Made by a program: the position numbers and the translations under genes
NCBI GenBank assembly: GCA_016789365.1
Contig: JAEURH010000010.1
Coordinates: 1-50,978, forward strand
DNA from: Anaerolineales bacterium
Lineage (GTDB): Bacteria; Chloroflexota; Anaerolineae; Anaerolineales; Villigracilaceae
Direction of reading: 5' to 3'
DNA: 50,978 nt
Shown: piece by piece, positions 1-8,506 of the stretch
Numbering within the stretch: the stretch's first letter is position 1
Layout: each line of letters opens with the position of its first letter
Notes under the pieces: model-generated
Database searches by the model: none
What the model saw: the letters and a program-made list of their open reading frames with translations, nothing else
What the model was told of the DNA's origin: nothing

Positions 1-1063
1 CAGATAAAGATGCAATTTTGCTGACGCGGACTCTGGTGCGAACACCGCCTCTGGTTTCGACGAAAAGTGGTTCGACTCCAAATTGCGTAATCGTTGGTCC
101 GCGACTGATGGCTACTACTTGTGCTGGCGCACCAAAGGATGCAAGTGTTTCTTCAATTAATCTAGCACGTTGTTGAATGAACTCATCATTCATGGTTGGC
201 GCATTACCAGCGTCTAAAATGTCTGCTACGTCTGGTAATTTCCATTCAATGACAGTTGCTCCACTTCTTGTTTGAACTGGCTGAACAGGCACAACATTTG
301 TTGTTTGTGTGTTTGGCAAAGCAGAGGGGTCTATGGGCGTGTATCCGTTTGTTGAAACAGAATCAGGTGTCCCCGTAGTTTGAGGCGCGATGGGTTTGTT
401 CATCAGTTGACGAATCTTTATCCATAATGGAGTTAACCAAAAGAAAAGTTCGGTGACGGGTTTATCTAATGTGACGGCAATGCCGATAATAAGCCAAGCG
501 AGTAATGCGATGAATGCGCCACCTGCGCCAAGCCCTGCCCAAAGAATGCGTTGAAATAAACCGCCGATGTAACCGCCACCTGCACCAGTTAATGCAATGG
601 CTTCTGCTGTTTCAGCAGTGGCGACGAAGGCATGTAATAAAGTTAATAACCAAAGAAAAAGAATCACACTGCCGATAGCGCGTTCAATTGTTAATGGCGG
701 AATGCGTTCGATTTTACGAATCACAAGCCATAAGCCAAAACCGATGAGACCAAATGGCAAAAGATAAACGCCCCAGCCAAAAAGTTGTGCTACAAAAAAT
801 ATAATGCCACCCACAATGGCAGAACTGTTTGCTGAAATTAAACCTAATAAAATAATTGCGCCAATCGCAATGAGAATGTAACCGACAACATCTAACTTTC
901 TTTCGGGTGAAAGTTGTTCCCACCATGTTGGTTCGTGTTGCGGATGCGATTGTGAAACAGGAATAGATTTATTACTAGGCAAACCACCTTTTTTTTGCTG
1001 ATTAGGTTTGCCAGTATTTTTTTTATTCTTTGGGGAAGGTTTTTTTTTGAAAAAGAAATTCAT
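1..1063 (-). CDS. ftsK: DNA translocase FtsK/SpoIIIE, N-terminal part (cut by window)
   Basis: The frame is open from an ATG at 1063 down to base 1, so only about 354 N-terminal residues are visible. It begins with a basic Lys/Asn/Pro-rich cytoplasmic tail, then about four hydrophobic membrane segments (roughly residues 55-230). A Thr/Pro/Gln linker follows, then the start of the FtsK alpha/beta region, with a stretch reading VAISRGPTITQFGVEP at about residues 310-325, typical just ahead of the motor domain. The RecA-like motor and gamma domains lie outside the window. FtsK moves chromosome ends through the division septum and assists dimer resolution. A TATAAT-like -10 on the minus strand (1118-1113) lies upstream. 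The start is not supported by a strong Shine-Dalgarno. Family assignment is confident; the completeness of the gene cannot be judged. Confidence 0.88.
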   Translation of the reverse strand, partial: MNFFFKKKPSPKNKKNTGKPNQQKKGGLPSNKSIPVSQSHPQHEPTWWEQLSPERKLDVVGYILIAIGAIILLGLISANSSAIVGGIIFFVAQLFGWGVYLLPFGLIGFGLWLVIRKIERIPPLTIERAIGSVILFLWLLTLLHAFVATAETAEAIALTGAGGGYIGGLFQRILWAGLGAGGAFIALLAWLIIGIAVTLDKPVTELFFWLTPLWIKIRQLMNKPIAPQTTGTPDSVSTNGYTPIDPSALPNTQTTNVVPVQPVQTRSGATVIEWKLPDVADILDAGNAPTMNDEFIQQRARLIEETLASFGAPAQVVAISRGPTITQFGVEPLFVETRGGVRTRVRVSKIASLS

Positions 1064-1168
1064 TTAACTTGATTCGTAATGCGTAAAACGTAATTGGTAA
1101 TTGATTAAAAAGATTATAGCACAAATGGTCTGTTTTTCTTAAGGTACAATTGCGTTGCGATAAATAAA

Positions 1169-1238
1169 GCCACAGAGCGCACAGAGTCCACAGAGATTTT
1201 TAAGAGGTTTTCTCGGTGTTCTCTGTGGTCTCTGTGGC
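1169..1238. repeat. Family C palindromic repeat (cacagag type), copy 1
   Basis: An imperfect inverted repeat. The left arm carries iterated CACAGAG units and the right arm their complement CTCTGTG, with terminal GCCACAGAG and CTCTGTGGC. It lies between divergent ftsK and the RNase Z gene, and its right end is about 20 bp before the TTG start. Related copies occur at 42409-42478 and 43717-43785, and a variant at 44494-44557. Confidence 0.8.
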
Positions 1239-1258
1239 AAAACTTGTAAGGACTTAAT

Positions 1259-2173
1259 TTGTTTGAAATTCTTTTTCTTGGCACATCAGCATCAGCGCCT
1301 TCGGCACATCGCGGGCTGTCTGGTCACATCGTTTCACATAATGAATTTCGATTTTTAGTAGATTGTGGCGAAGGCACGCAACGTCAAATTTTACAATCGG
1401 GCAAAGGCTTTAAAAGATTAACCCGCGTGTTGCTCACGCATGGCCATCTCGACCACATTCTTGGTTTAGGTGGTTTGCTTTCCACTTTTTTACGTTGGGA
1501 AGCGATTGATGAATTTGAAATCTATGGCACCAAAGGTACGCTTGAAAGAGTCAAAACACTTTTATATGATGTTGTATTAAGAGGAAAGAATCCGCCAATG
1601 CCTCTGCGTCTGATTGAGATTCAGCCTGGCGTCATATTCGAAGCGGAAGATTTTACAGTCACAGCCTTTCCAGTTTTTCATCGCGGAATTGATAGTTTAG
1701 GTTATGTGTTTGAAGAAAAAGCGCGTCGTCCATTTTTGGCAGAAAAAGCAGATGCACTTGGCGTGCCGTTTGGACCTGAACGCCGTGATTTAGTGGATGG
1801 AAAAGCGATTACTTTACCTGATGGCAAACGCATCACCCCTGACTTGGTACTTGGTGACTTGGAACCCGGCAGTAAACTTGTCCTTGTGGGTGATACGGGT
1901 AAGATTGATAACTTAATAGATATATGTAAAGATGCTGATGCTGTTGTTATTGAATCAACATATTTAGATGAAGAAGCCGATATGGCAAAACAGTTTTCAC
2001 ATCTCACTGCTAAAATGGCGGCGGAACTTGCACGAAAAGCAGGGGTTAAGAAGTTAATTTTGACCCACATCTCACGCCGCTATCGTGGTAAAGATGTGTT
2101 GGCAGAAGCGCAATCTGTTTTTGAAAATACAGTGGTTGCAAGAGATTTTGATACGTTTGTGATTAAAAAGTAA
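1259..2173 (+). CDS. rnz: Ribonuclease Z / metallo-beta-lactamase-fold tRNA 3' processing nuclease
   Basis: 304 residues, the usual length of short-form RNase Z, a zinc-dependent endonuclease that removes the 3' trailer of tRNA precursors lacking encoded CCA. The signature HGHLDH zinc motif is at residues 61-66. An early GTSASAP loop, a downstream VGDTG containing the bridging Asp, and a late LTHISRRY with a metal-binding His all fit the family. The N-terminal DCGEGTQRQ is also diagnostic. The start is TTG at 1259, preceded by AAGGAC; no ATG fits. tRNA-Val, tRNA-Ile2 and tRNA-Gly in this window lack encoded CCA, consistent with the need for this enzyme. A broader MBL-fold phosphodiesterase role is the alternative, but the motifs favour RNase Z. 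Confidence 0.9.
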   Translation: MFEILFLGTSASAPSAHRGLSGHIVSHNEFRFLVDCGEGTQRQILQSGKGFKRLTRVLLTHGHLDHILGLGGLLSTFLRWEAIDEFEIYGTKGTLERVKTLLYDVVLRGKNPPMPLRLIEIQPGVIFEAEDFTVTAFPVFHRGIDSLGYVFEEKARRPFLAEKADALGVPFGPERRDLVDGKAITLPDGKRITPDLVLGDLEPGSKLVLVGDTGKIDNLIDICKDADAVVIESTYLDEEADMAKQFSHLTAKMAAELARKAGVKKLILTHISRRYRGKDVLAEAQSVFENTVVARDFDTFVIKK

Positions 2174-2176
2174 AGG

Positions 2177-2265
2177 GTGCGTCGCACTACTAGGCAAAAT
2201 TAAATCTTCTTAATGAGATTCATCTAATCTGAAAATGAGCCTTATTAAAGCAAGGTGCGACGCAC
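2177..2265. repeat. Inverted repeat between rnz and pfkA
   Basis: Perfect 11-bp arms GTGCGTCGCAC (2177-2187) and GTGCGACGCAC (2255-2265) flank 67 bp of AT-rich sequence. The layout, short GC-rich arms around an AT-rich centre, resembles the other palindromic families here. It begins 4 bp after the rnz stop and may also act as a transcript-end structure. Confidence 0.75.
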
Positions 2266-2293
2266 TCATAAGCAATTATTTAGGTGAAATAAA

Positions 2294-3268
2294 ATGGCAG
2301 AAAAATTTACAGTTGGAGTTTTAACATCAGGTGGTGATGCACCGGGCATGAATGCCGCGATTCGGGCAGTGGTAAGAACAGCCTTAGCCAATAACATGAA
2401 TGTAATTGGAGTCACACATGGGTATGAAGGTTTAATCAATGGTGAGTTTCATGAAATGGGCGCGCGTGATGTAGGCGGTATTTTGCAACGCGGTGGCACA
2501 ATTTTGTTAACTAGCCGAAGCAAACGCTTTATGGAGTCAGCGGGTCAGCGAGACGCTATCCGCAAGATGAATGAAGCGGGCATGGATGCGTTAATCGTCA
2601 TCGGCGGTGAAGGGTCAATGAATGGCGCACATGCTTTATCAAAAAAAGGCGTGAAGGTTATCGGAATCCCTGCTAGCATTGACAATGATATTTATGGCAC
2701 ACACATTGCCATTGGCGCGGATACTGCTATGAATACGATTATGGATGCGGTTGATAAGTTGCGTGATACTGCTTCATCACATTCACGTGCATTCTTAATT
2801 GAAACGATGGGACGTAACAGTGGTTATCTTGCAGTAATGACTGGCATTGCTTGTGGTGCAGAAGTGGTTTTGATTCCTGAAGCCCCGATTACGATAGATG
2901 AAATTGCGGCGGCAGTGGAAGATGCTTACAAACGCGGCAAGACTCACGCGATTATTGTCAATGCCGAAGGGTCGGGGATCCGCACTACTGATTTAGCAGT
3001 AAAAATTGATGAAATGGATGTGGGCTTTACAACGCGCATGACGATTCTTGGTCATATTCAACGTGGTGGTTCGCCGACTGCGTATGACCGTTTACTCGCT
3101 TCAAGATTCGGCGTCAAAGCAGTGGAAGCACTCGTTGAAGGCACGCATGGCGTGATGACTGGTTTGCGAGGCAAAGGCGTAGATTTTACCTCGCTTGAAG
3201 ATGTGATTACGAATAAGCATAGAATCAATTTGGAGTATTATCACATGGCGAAGGTGTTGGCGAGATAG
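2294..3268 (+). CDS. pfkA: ATP-dependent 6-phosphofructokinase
   Basis: 324 residues, matching bacterial PfkA. It phosphorylates fructose 6-phosphate to fructose 1,6-bisphosphate, the committing step of glycolysis. Visible motifs are the N-terminal TSGGDAPGMN nucleotide loop (11-20), GGEGS at 104-108, and PASIDND at 126-132 with the catalytic base Asp. MGRNSG comes next, then the effector and substrate residues near GHIQRGG. The small residues Gly107 and Ala127 at the two discriminating positions favour ATP over pyrophosphate as donor; pyrophosphate enzymes usually carry Asp and Lys there. Glu replaces the usual Asp in GGDG, a substitution I know from other PFK groups. An AGGTGA ribosome site precedes the ATG. 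It is separated from rnz by a palindromic repeat. Confidence 0.95.
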   Translation: MAEKFTVGVLTSGGDAPGMNAAIRAVVRTALANNMNVIGVTHGYEGLINGEFHEMGARDVGGILQRGGTILLTSRSKRFMESAGQRDAIRKMNEAGMDALIVIGGEGSMNGAHALSKKGVKVIGIPASIDNDIYGTHIAIGADTAMNTIMDAVDKLRDTASSHSRAFLIETMGRNSGYLAVMTGIACGAEVVLIPEAPITIDEIAAAVEDAYKRGKTHAIIVNAEGSGIRTTDLAVKIDEMDVGFTTRMTILGHIQRGGSPTAYDRLLASRFGVKAVEALVEGTHGVMTGLRGKGVDFTSLEDVITNKHRINLEYYHMAKVLAR

Positions 3269-3324
3269 CGGTTAGCTTTTAACGATTAGTAGAAGAAGAG
3301 AATTAGAGGATTGAAGGGCGTTTT

Positions 3325-4464
3325 ATGAATAAGAAGAATTTCCAATTACTGATTAAAGGGTTTTTATTTATTATCCTTTTATCGGGATGTAATATTTTTT
3401 CAACCAATAATTCTCTTTCGTATGAAGAAAGATTAGAAAAAGCCAAACCGCTTATTAATGGCGCACTAGAAAGCATGGCTCGAGAAAATTATATTGAGGC
3501 AGTACAACAATGGGATGAAGTCATAAATCTTGTACCAGAATACGCTGAGGGTTATTATCAACGAGGTAATTCATACCTAAGCTTGATGGAACATGAATAT
3601 AATTTAGAAGAATACAAAATACTGCTTAATTATGCAAAAACAGATATTGATTCTGCTATTGCACTTTCACCTTCCCCTATTGGAAATTATTATTTTGCAA
3701 GATATAGTATTTATGATTATCTTGCTTCTATACAAGAAACAAGAGCAGAGTTTATCCCGCTTGAAGAAATTGCTTTAGAAAATTTGTTATTATCGTATAA
3801 ATATGGAACAACTGAGCCTTTAGCAAATCGTAATATTCTTTTTGTTCTATATGTACTAGGGCGGTGTGATGATATGCTAGTAGAAACACAAAAACAAATT
3901 GAGGTTCAAACAGAACCAAGTGCCACGCTAAATTTAGCAATCGGGTTATATTATTATTGTATTGAAGATTTTGAAACTGCTGTTGACTTTACTGCCGAGG
4001 CTGTAAGAATTGGCATAGAAAAAAAATTAGCAGATGGTTTTTGTCAGAGAAGTTTTGACCATGCTAAAGTCCTATATTCTCTAGAAAAGTATGATGAGGC
4101 TCTTAATATATTACAAGAATCTTTTATATTAAGCCCTAATTTTTGTGGTTATCGATATTATCTTCAAGGATTAATACATGCAACGAATGGAGATATTCAA
4201 AATGCCGAAAAAGATTTAACCTTCGGTATGACGCAAACTTGGTCAAGAGGTGGGCTTTTGCCTTATGCACAAGCAAAAATTGCTCTTCATAATGGAGACA
4301 CAGAAACTGCTATATCTTTGTTGCAAAAAGCAGAAGCAACTTATCATATACAAGACCCAATGCTTAAAATGATACAAACAGATTTAGAAAACTTAGGCGG
4401 AACAAGATTAGAAATATTCTCACCGACACCCTTTGTTACGCCTATGCAAAATTTTATGCCGTAA
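3325..4464 (+). CDS. Lipoprotein with tetratricopeptide-like repeats
   Basis: 379 residues. The N-terminus has Lys residues, a hydrophobic stretch and a lipobox ending at Cys22 (LLSGC), so the product should be lipid-anchored outside the membrane. The mature part is alpha-helical with repeated units of TPR character, such as the Tyr/Glu-rich segments around residues 40-75 and 185-225 and the late LEKYDEALNILQESFILSP. These units usually mediate protein contacts. The last 20 residues (SPTPFVTP) resemble an extracellular Thr/Pro tail. No enzyme motif is seen. It is AT-richer than its neighbours. The partner is unknown. Confidence 0.8.
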   Translation: MNKKNFQLLIKGFLFIILLSGCNIFSTNNSLSYEERLEKAKPLINGALESMARENYIEAVQQWDEVINLVPEYAEGYYQRGNSYLSLMEHEYNLEEYKILLNYAKTDIDSAIALSPSPIGNYYFARYSIYDYLASIQETRAEFIPLEEIALENLLLSYKYGTTEPLANRNILFVLYVLGRCDDMLVETQKQIEVQTEPSATLNLAIGLYYYCIEDFETAVDFTAEAVRIGIEKKLADGFCQRSFDHAKVLYSLEKYDEALNILQESFILSPNFCGYRYYLQGLIHATNGDIQNAEKDLTFGMTQTWSRGGLLPYAQAKIALHNGDTETAISLLQKAEATYHIQDPMLKMIQTDLENLGGTRLEIFSPTPFVTPMQNFMP

Positions 4465-4476
4465 AAATTAAAACTC

Positions 4477-4866
4477 TTAAAAAGATTCCAGCGCCTCTTG
4501 CAATGTGGGATAAATATAAATATTCTGCAAAAAGCCCGCCATACTTAATACATAATGCACTTGTGATGAAGGTTGAGCAAGTTTCAAAAATGGGGATTTG
4601 AAAGTTTCGCCTGCATGTTCACTTTGCCATTTTTCCATATCGGGATGTTGCGTGAACATTTTATAAATCACATGGATAGCACGTAAACCAGCACTGCTAA
4701 TCATATCCACCTTGCTTAATTCAAGGATGAGATTCTTTTTGCCCTCGTTAAATAATGAAGTTGCTTCTGACACAAGTAGATTTTCAGTTTCACCATCTAA
4801 ATGACCTGCAACATGCAAAACGGGAACTTCCCCGTCAGTTTTTGTGATTTTTAATTTATCTGCCAT
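4477..4866 (-). CDS. STAS-domain protein (anti-anti-sigma factor-like)
   Basis: A single STAS domain of about 129 residues. The conserved VDMISSAGLRAI segment carries the Ser that is phosphorylated by switch kinases in SpoIIAA/RsbV-type proteins. The domain begins LKITKTDGEVPVLHVAGHLDGET, the usual beta-strand start. There is an extra loop rich in charged residues after the first helix pair. The ATG at 4866 is chosen because AAGGAG lies 7 nt upstream; a TTG 6 nt further out would sit almost on top of that site. No cognate anti-sigma kinase or phosphatase is nearby, so its partner must be elsewhere. A hairpin terminator separates it from the toxin-antitoxin pair upstream. Confidence 0.87.
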   Translation of the reverse strand: MADKLKITKTDGEVPVLHVAGHLDGETENLLVSEATSLFNEGKKNLILELSKVDMISSAGLRAIHVIYKMFTQHPDMEKWQSEHAGETFKSPFLKLAQPSSQVHYVLSMAGFLQNIYIYPTLQEALESF

Positions 4867-4909
4867 TTTCAATCTCCTTGAATAATGAGATTATACATTA
4901 TTCATCTTT

Positions 4910-4942
4910 ACAAAATAAAACCTCTGGTTTTCACAGAGGTTT
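4910..4942 (-). terminator. Rho-independent terminator of the BrnT toxin-antitoxin operon
   Basis: The arms AACCTCTG (4919-4926) and CAGAGGTT (4934-4941) form an 8-bp stem with a 7-nt loop. On the minus strand the hairpin is followed by TTTTATTTT. It lies just after the antitoxin stop and before the STAS gene. Confidence 0.75.
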
Positions 4943-4953
4943 GTGCGATGGAC

Positions 4954-5271
4954 TTATGAAATCGTCTCGACTCGTATTTCTTTAAGGATTGCCGAAATTT
5001 CTTCTTCCGATTGAATGTGTTGCTTCAGAACCTGAGCAGTCTTCTCTAACACACGGTCGGCAGAAAGTTTTGCCAAGTCGTGGCGCATGGATTGCCCAAT
5101 ATATAACTTTAATAACGCTTCCACAGACATATCTCTTCCAGCAGCAATTTTTTCAAGTGATGTTAAAGTATCAGCAGGAATATGAATCGTAACAGGGCTA
5201 CTATCGCGTGAGCGGAATTTCAGTTCAAAGCCTTCTTCTGTTTTAAGTGTTTGTTCAGTCTGCTTCTTCAT
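4954..5271 (-). CDS. Antitoxin partner of BrnT (RHH/BrnA-like, divergent)
   Basis: 105 residues from the ATG at 5271, preceded by AAAGGA at good spacing; an upstream in-frame start at 5298 is less likely. The central VTIHIPADTLTSLEKIAAGRDMSVEALLKLYIGQ looks like a ribbon-helix-helix DNA-binding unit: a beta-strand with alternating hydrophobics, then two helices. A C-terminal helical tail (EEEISAILKEIR) probably binds the toxin. The start codon lies inside the toxin gene, giving a 17-nt overlap that implies translational coupling. Such antitoxins normally neutralise the toxin and repress their own promoter. It does not read like textbook BrnA, so the family name is tentative. Confidence 0.75.
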   Translation of the reverse strand: MKKQTEQTLKTEEGFELKFRSRDSSPVTIHIPADTLTSLEKIAAGRDMSVEALLKLYIGQSMRHDLAKLSADRVLEKTAQVLKQHIQSEEEISAILKEIRVETIS

Positions 5272-5554
5272 AAACTTTCCTTTCAGCTCGGGTAGCAAGG
5301 CGAGCAGAAATTATTCGGGTTCGGTCATTGCGTTCTGTATAGACAGCTAATAAAAGACGTTGAGAGAAAGTATACCCTATAATAAAATCACGCTCTTCTC
5401 CCTCATCTACAGAAGCATCACCTGTCTGATAAAACGGGTCAAAGAAAACTTCAGCAGCTTCTTCAAAAGTTACACTATGTTTTTGAAGATTGCTTTGGGC
5501 TTTATTTTCATCCCATTCAAAAACCATACCTTGCAGTTGATATGTAATATTCAT
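5255..5554 (-). CDS. brnT: BrnT-family toxin
   Basis: 99 residues. It has the BrnT hallmarks: FEWDENKAQSNLQKHSVTFEEAAEVFFDP at residues 12-40, the Asp-rich turn, GYTFSQRLLLAVYTERNDRTRIISAR, and a C-terminal ER..YEE. BrnT proteins are RelE-fold ribonucleases that block translation by cleaving RNA. The toxin gene comes first and the antitoxin second, the usual BrnTA order. A GAGGT site lies just upstream of the ATG at 5554; an internal ATG at residue 10 is a less likely start. The two genes form a closed operon ending at the terminator near 4925. Confidence 0.88.
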   Translation of the reverse strand: MNITYQLQGMVFEWDENKAQSNLQKHSVTFEEAAEVFFDPFYQTGDASVDEGEERDFIIGYTFSQRLLLAVYTERNDRTRIISARLATRAERKVYEEAD

Positions 5555-5574
5555 AATCTACCTCAGAAAAAAAT

Positions 5575-8109
5575 TTACTCACCAATCGTCACTTGAATCA
5601 CAGCGCTTTCTACAATTTGGTCAGCACGCACCACAATCAACTGAACAGCATACAAACCACTTAATCCACTTGTATCCCATTCTGCCAAAATATTTCCTTC
5701 TACTGGAGTCAAGTTATTGCCACCGAGTTGAATCCACGCTTGCGGATTTAATCCCTTGCCTACTTGCACACGATATGAAACAAAATTTTCTCCAGAAGCC
5801 GTGCCGATGATTTGCACAACGCCACTTACATCTGCAAATAAAGCCGGGAATGTGATGTTGACATTCGGATTCACAGGCGGCGCTTGAATCGCATCATACG
5901 AAGTTGGTGGAATATCAATGCCTACACTTTGCGCCCACTCGCGGGCATTATCAGGATAAACCAAATAAATTCTGTTATCAATTAATTCTGGCGGCGTAAA
6001 CACAGTGGCTAACAAACCCGTTTCACGATTAATAGCAAACTCACGATACAAGTTATCTGCTTGCGTTGGTTCACTGCCATTCAAAAATATTTCACTGACC
6101 AAATTCGGACATTCACGCGTTGGCAACAAACCTGAAGGGTCACACACTGTAATTGTTGAAACACCTAATGGCGCAGACCAACCATCAGCGGGTTTATTTT
6201 GCGAAGCAGTTTGCATCAGCGCATTCCACAACACAGCAGGGAATCGCGGCGTTACCCCCCTCTCTCCCCCAAAATCTTCGATTTGGGGGGATGTAAGGGG
6301 GGCACGAACGCCCGTCCATGTTGCCACAACATAATAAGGTGTGTAACCAACTACCCAAGCATCTTTGCCATCAAACGTCTCGCCAACTTTTATACCTGCA
6401 GGTCTATTCACATCAAACGCATTCGCACGTTCCACATCATCACTCAATACATGCGTCATCACATAAGACATCGCGGGCGTAATCACAGTTTGTGATTTTG
6501 AAATCGTCCAATCTAACATCAGAGTTTTATCCACGCCTTCCACACGCAACACGCTCACAGGCATAAATTCATCATTTACATTTTGTCCAAAATAAACGCC
6601 TTGTGTACCAAACACACCATACGCGCCAGCAAGTTTTAATAATGAAACATCTTCATTCAAATCAATACCAAAAGAGTTTGCAATATCAATTACATTTTCA
6701 ATCCCCATTTGATTTTTCAAAATTTCAACTGGCACTTGATAATCATTTAATAAAGCCGTTCGCAATCGCATAGGTCCATGAAATTCATTATCAAAATTTT
6801 GGACGTTTATTTCTTGATGTGGAATATCCCATGTTAACGAGGCTGGACTTAACCCGCGAGTGAATCCTGTTAAATAAACAAACGCATCCAGACTCGACCC
6901 AGCCTGATGACTGCTCGTCAGCGGAGTTTCTATCCCCTGATTTGTTTCCCCAACCAATGCCAACACCTGACCAGTCGTTGGGTCAATAATGATTGCACTT
7001 GCAGATGAATCTACAAAAGTTGTAGCAGGTGGAAGTGATGGTAATAATCTTGCTGAATCACAATTGACATTTAATTCTTCTAAACCTGCTAAACGAATTG
7101 CATAAATTTCTGTCGTGCATGTGGCTTGTTTTTGTAATTCATAATCTAAAGTTGTGATGATTGTTATGCCACCGCGTTCAAGCCTCTCACGCGGAATCTG
7201 TGACTCTAATTGGGTTAAGACTAAATTCACAAAAGCAGGAGCAACTATGGGTAAGTCAAGAGGCGCGGATTGAATCACTGGAATCTCTGCTAATGCTATG
7301 GCAGTTGCTTCATTGCTTGCGAGTCTTAATTCATTCATCACATATAAAACTTCACGACCACGTTGCAATGCCACACTTTGAGCATCCAACGGATTCAATG
7401 CAGGCGTTTCAATCACCGCCGCCAAAATTGCAGACTCAGCCAATGTGAGTTGCTCGACAGGTTTGCCAAAATAAATTTGTGAAGCGGCTTCGACTCCGTA
7501 AATATGATTGCCGAAGTTTGCGAAGTTGAGATACCACTCGATGATTTGCGTGCGTCCAAATTGCGCCGTGATTTGTGCCGCGAGAATTCTTTCACGAATA
7601 GCACGTTTGGTTGTTGGTGATTCATTGTATAACAAAAAATCGTAAACAAGTTTTTGTGCAATGGTTGGATGCGAATCTGGATTATCAAAACCTTCAATGG
7701 AATAACCTGAATGACGATTAAATTGCGGGTCTGATACAGCAATTACAGCATTGATTAAAGTTTGTGGAATGTGTTGCGGATTTTGTTCATTGACTGGAAT
7801 GTAACGACGCGGAGAATTGTTTGGTGAAAAAGTTGCCAGCAATTGCAAACCAGTTCTGTCATAAATTCTTGTGGGTTGGAGCATCAATCCGTCTGGCGGA
7901 TTAAACAAACGCGGCAGAATTTCTGTAGATGGTAAATCTTGCGTAATATCGGCATAGGCAAATGCACCGAGAATTATCACTGCGCCAAGAATTAACGAAA
8001 GGATAATTCCAATGCCGAGGACAAATCCGCGTCCGCGATTTGAGTTTTTATTTTGTTGATTTAATCTGCGTTCACGTCTGGCGCGCAGGATGGGGAGGGT
8101 GGAGTGCAT
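5575..8109 (-). CDS. Class A penicillin-binding protein homologue with degenerate catalytic motifs
   Basis: 844 residues. Layout: a basic cytoplasmic tail, a membrane helix (about 29-52), a GT51 glycosyltransferase region (about 100-240), a transpeptidase region (about 360-595), and a C-terminal beta-rich domain (about 755-844). The fold landmarks are kept, for example TIAQKL at 149-154, NFGNHIYGVEAASQIYFGK, and the WVVGYTP strand. However, the catalytic Glu of the GT51 EDxxF motif is Ser (SDPQF, 126-130). The SxxK motif reads SSLD (405-408), SxN is not recognisable near 452-460, and KTG reads KVG (574-576). Residues about 602-622 are encoded by an in-frame palindromic repeat. It is probably not a classical bifunctional enzyme; a structural or regulatory wall role is inferred. 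A TATACT box lies 6 nt before the ATG. Confidence 0.88.
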   Translation of the reverse strand: MHSTLPILRARRERRLNQQNKNSNRGRGFVLGIGIILSLILGAVIILGAFAYADITQDLPSTEILPRLFNPPDGLMLQPTRIYDRTGLQLLATFSPNNSPRRYIPVNEQNPQHIPQTLINAVIAVSDPQFNRHSGYSIEGFDNPDSHPTIAQKLVYDFLLYNESPTTKRAIRERILAAQITAQFGRTQIIEWYLNFANFGNHIYGVEAASQIYFGKPVEQLTLAESAILAAVIETPALNPLDAQSVALQRGREVLYVMNELRLASNEATAIALAEIPVIQSAPLDLPIVAPAFVNLVLTQLESQIPRERLERGGITIITTLDYELQKQATCTTEIYAIRLAGLEELNVNCDSARLLPSLPPATTFVDSSASAIIIDPTTGQVLALVGETNQGIETPLTSSHQAGSSLDAFVYLTGFTRGLSPASLTWDIPHQEINVQNFDNEFHGPMRLRTALLNDYQVPVEILKNQMGIENVIDIANSFGIDLNEDVSLLKLAGAYGVFGTQGVYFGQNVNDEFMPVSVLRVEGVDKTLMLDWTISKSQTVITPAMSYVMTHVLSDDVERANAFDVNRPAGIKVGETFDGKDAWVVGYTPYYVVATWTGVRAPLTSPQIEDFGGERGVTPRFPAVLWNALMQTASQNKPADGWSAPLGVSTITVCDPSGLLPTRECPNLVSEIFLNGSEPTQADNLYREFAINRETGLLATVFTPPELIDNRIYLVYPDNAREWAQSVGIDIPPTSYDAIQAPPVNPNVNITFPALFADVSGVVQIIGTASGENFVSYRVQVGKGLNPQAWIQLGGNNLTPVEGNILAEWDTSGLSGLYAVQLIVVRADQIVESAVIQVTIGE
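6252..6304. repeat. Family D-like palindrome inside the PBP coding sequence
   Basis: C-run arms (TACCCCCC and CCCCC on the plus strand) pair with matching G-runs around an AAATCGAAGATTT core. The whole stretch is translated in frame in the minus-strand PBP gene as residues about 602-622, directly after the ATWTGVR strand of the transpeptidase region. Codons such as CCC, GGG and AGG are unlike the surrounding usage. Confidence 0.8.
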
Positions 8110-8171
8110 GGGTTAAGTATACAGGTAGTTAGGGGAACAGGTGAGGTGAGCGTTAGAAACTAAGTAAGGCA

Positions 8172-8200
8172 TTGTCATTTTTTGGGGCAGTGGTTATAAT
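8172..8200 (+). promoter_or_regulatory. Promoter of tRNA-Val
   Basis: TTGTCA (8172-8177) and TATAAT (8195-8200) are separated by 17 bp, a near-consensus housekeeping promoter. Transcription would start a few bases before the tRNA 5' end at 8212. Confidence 0.8.
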
Positions 8201-8211
8201 GTCCACTCTTT

Positions 8212-8285
8212 GGACGGGTAGCTCAGTTGGTTAGAGCATCGCGTTGACATCGCGAAGGTCGTAGGTTCGAGCCCTATCTCGTCCA
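8212..8285 (+). tRNA. tRNA-Val (anticodon GAC)
   Basis: A complete cloverleaf. The acceptor stem is GGACGGG with CTCGTCC, the D arm is closed by GCTC/GAGC, the anticodon stem is TCGCG/CGCGA with loop TTGACAT (anticodon GAC), and the T arm is GTAGG-TTCGAGC-CCTAT. The discriminator base is A. CCA is not encoded. Confidence 0.93.
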
Positions 8286-8506
8286 CAAGTAGCCATTAGC
8301 GTTTAGCAATTGGCTATTAGCAAAATAATGAATGCGTTGACCAAGACGAGTATGTAAAAAGTATTCTGACAGAGAGAAGAAATATTTGTTGAGAGTTTCT
8401 TCCAGAAAGTTTTACAGAAAACCACTTGCGAGCATGAATCTGAAAGCGATAGCAATTAAGATGAACGGATGACTTCGTTATCGGTCGAAGAGATACTTTG
8501 CAAATT

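Noticed and set aside
714-926. Small open frame inside the ftsK region
   Set aside because: It is in another frame of the FtsK membrane domain; the FtsK frame is continuous to the window edge.
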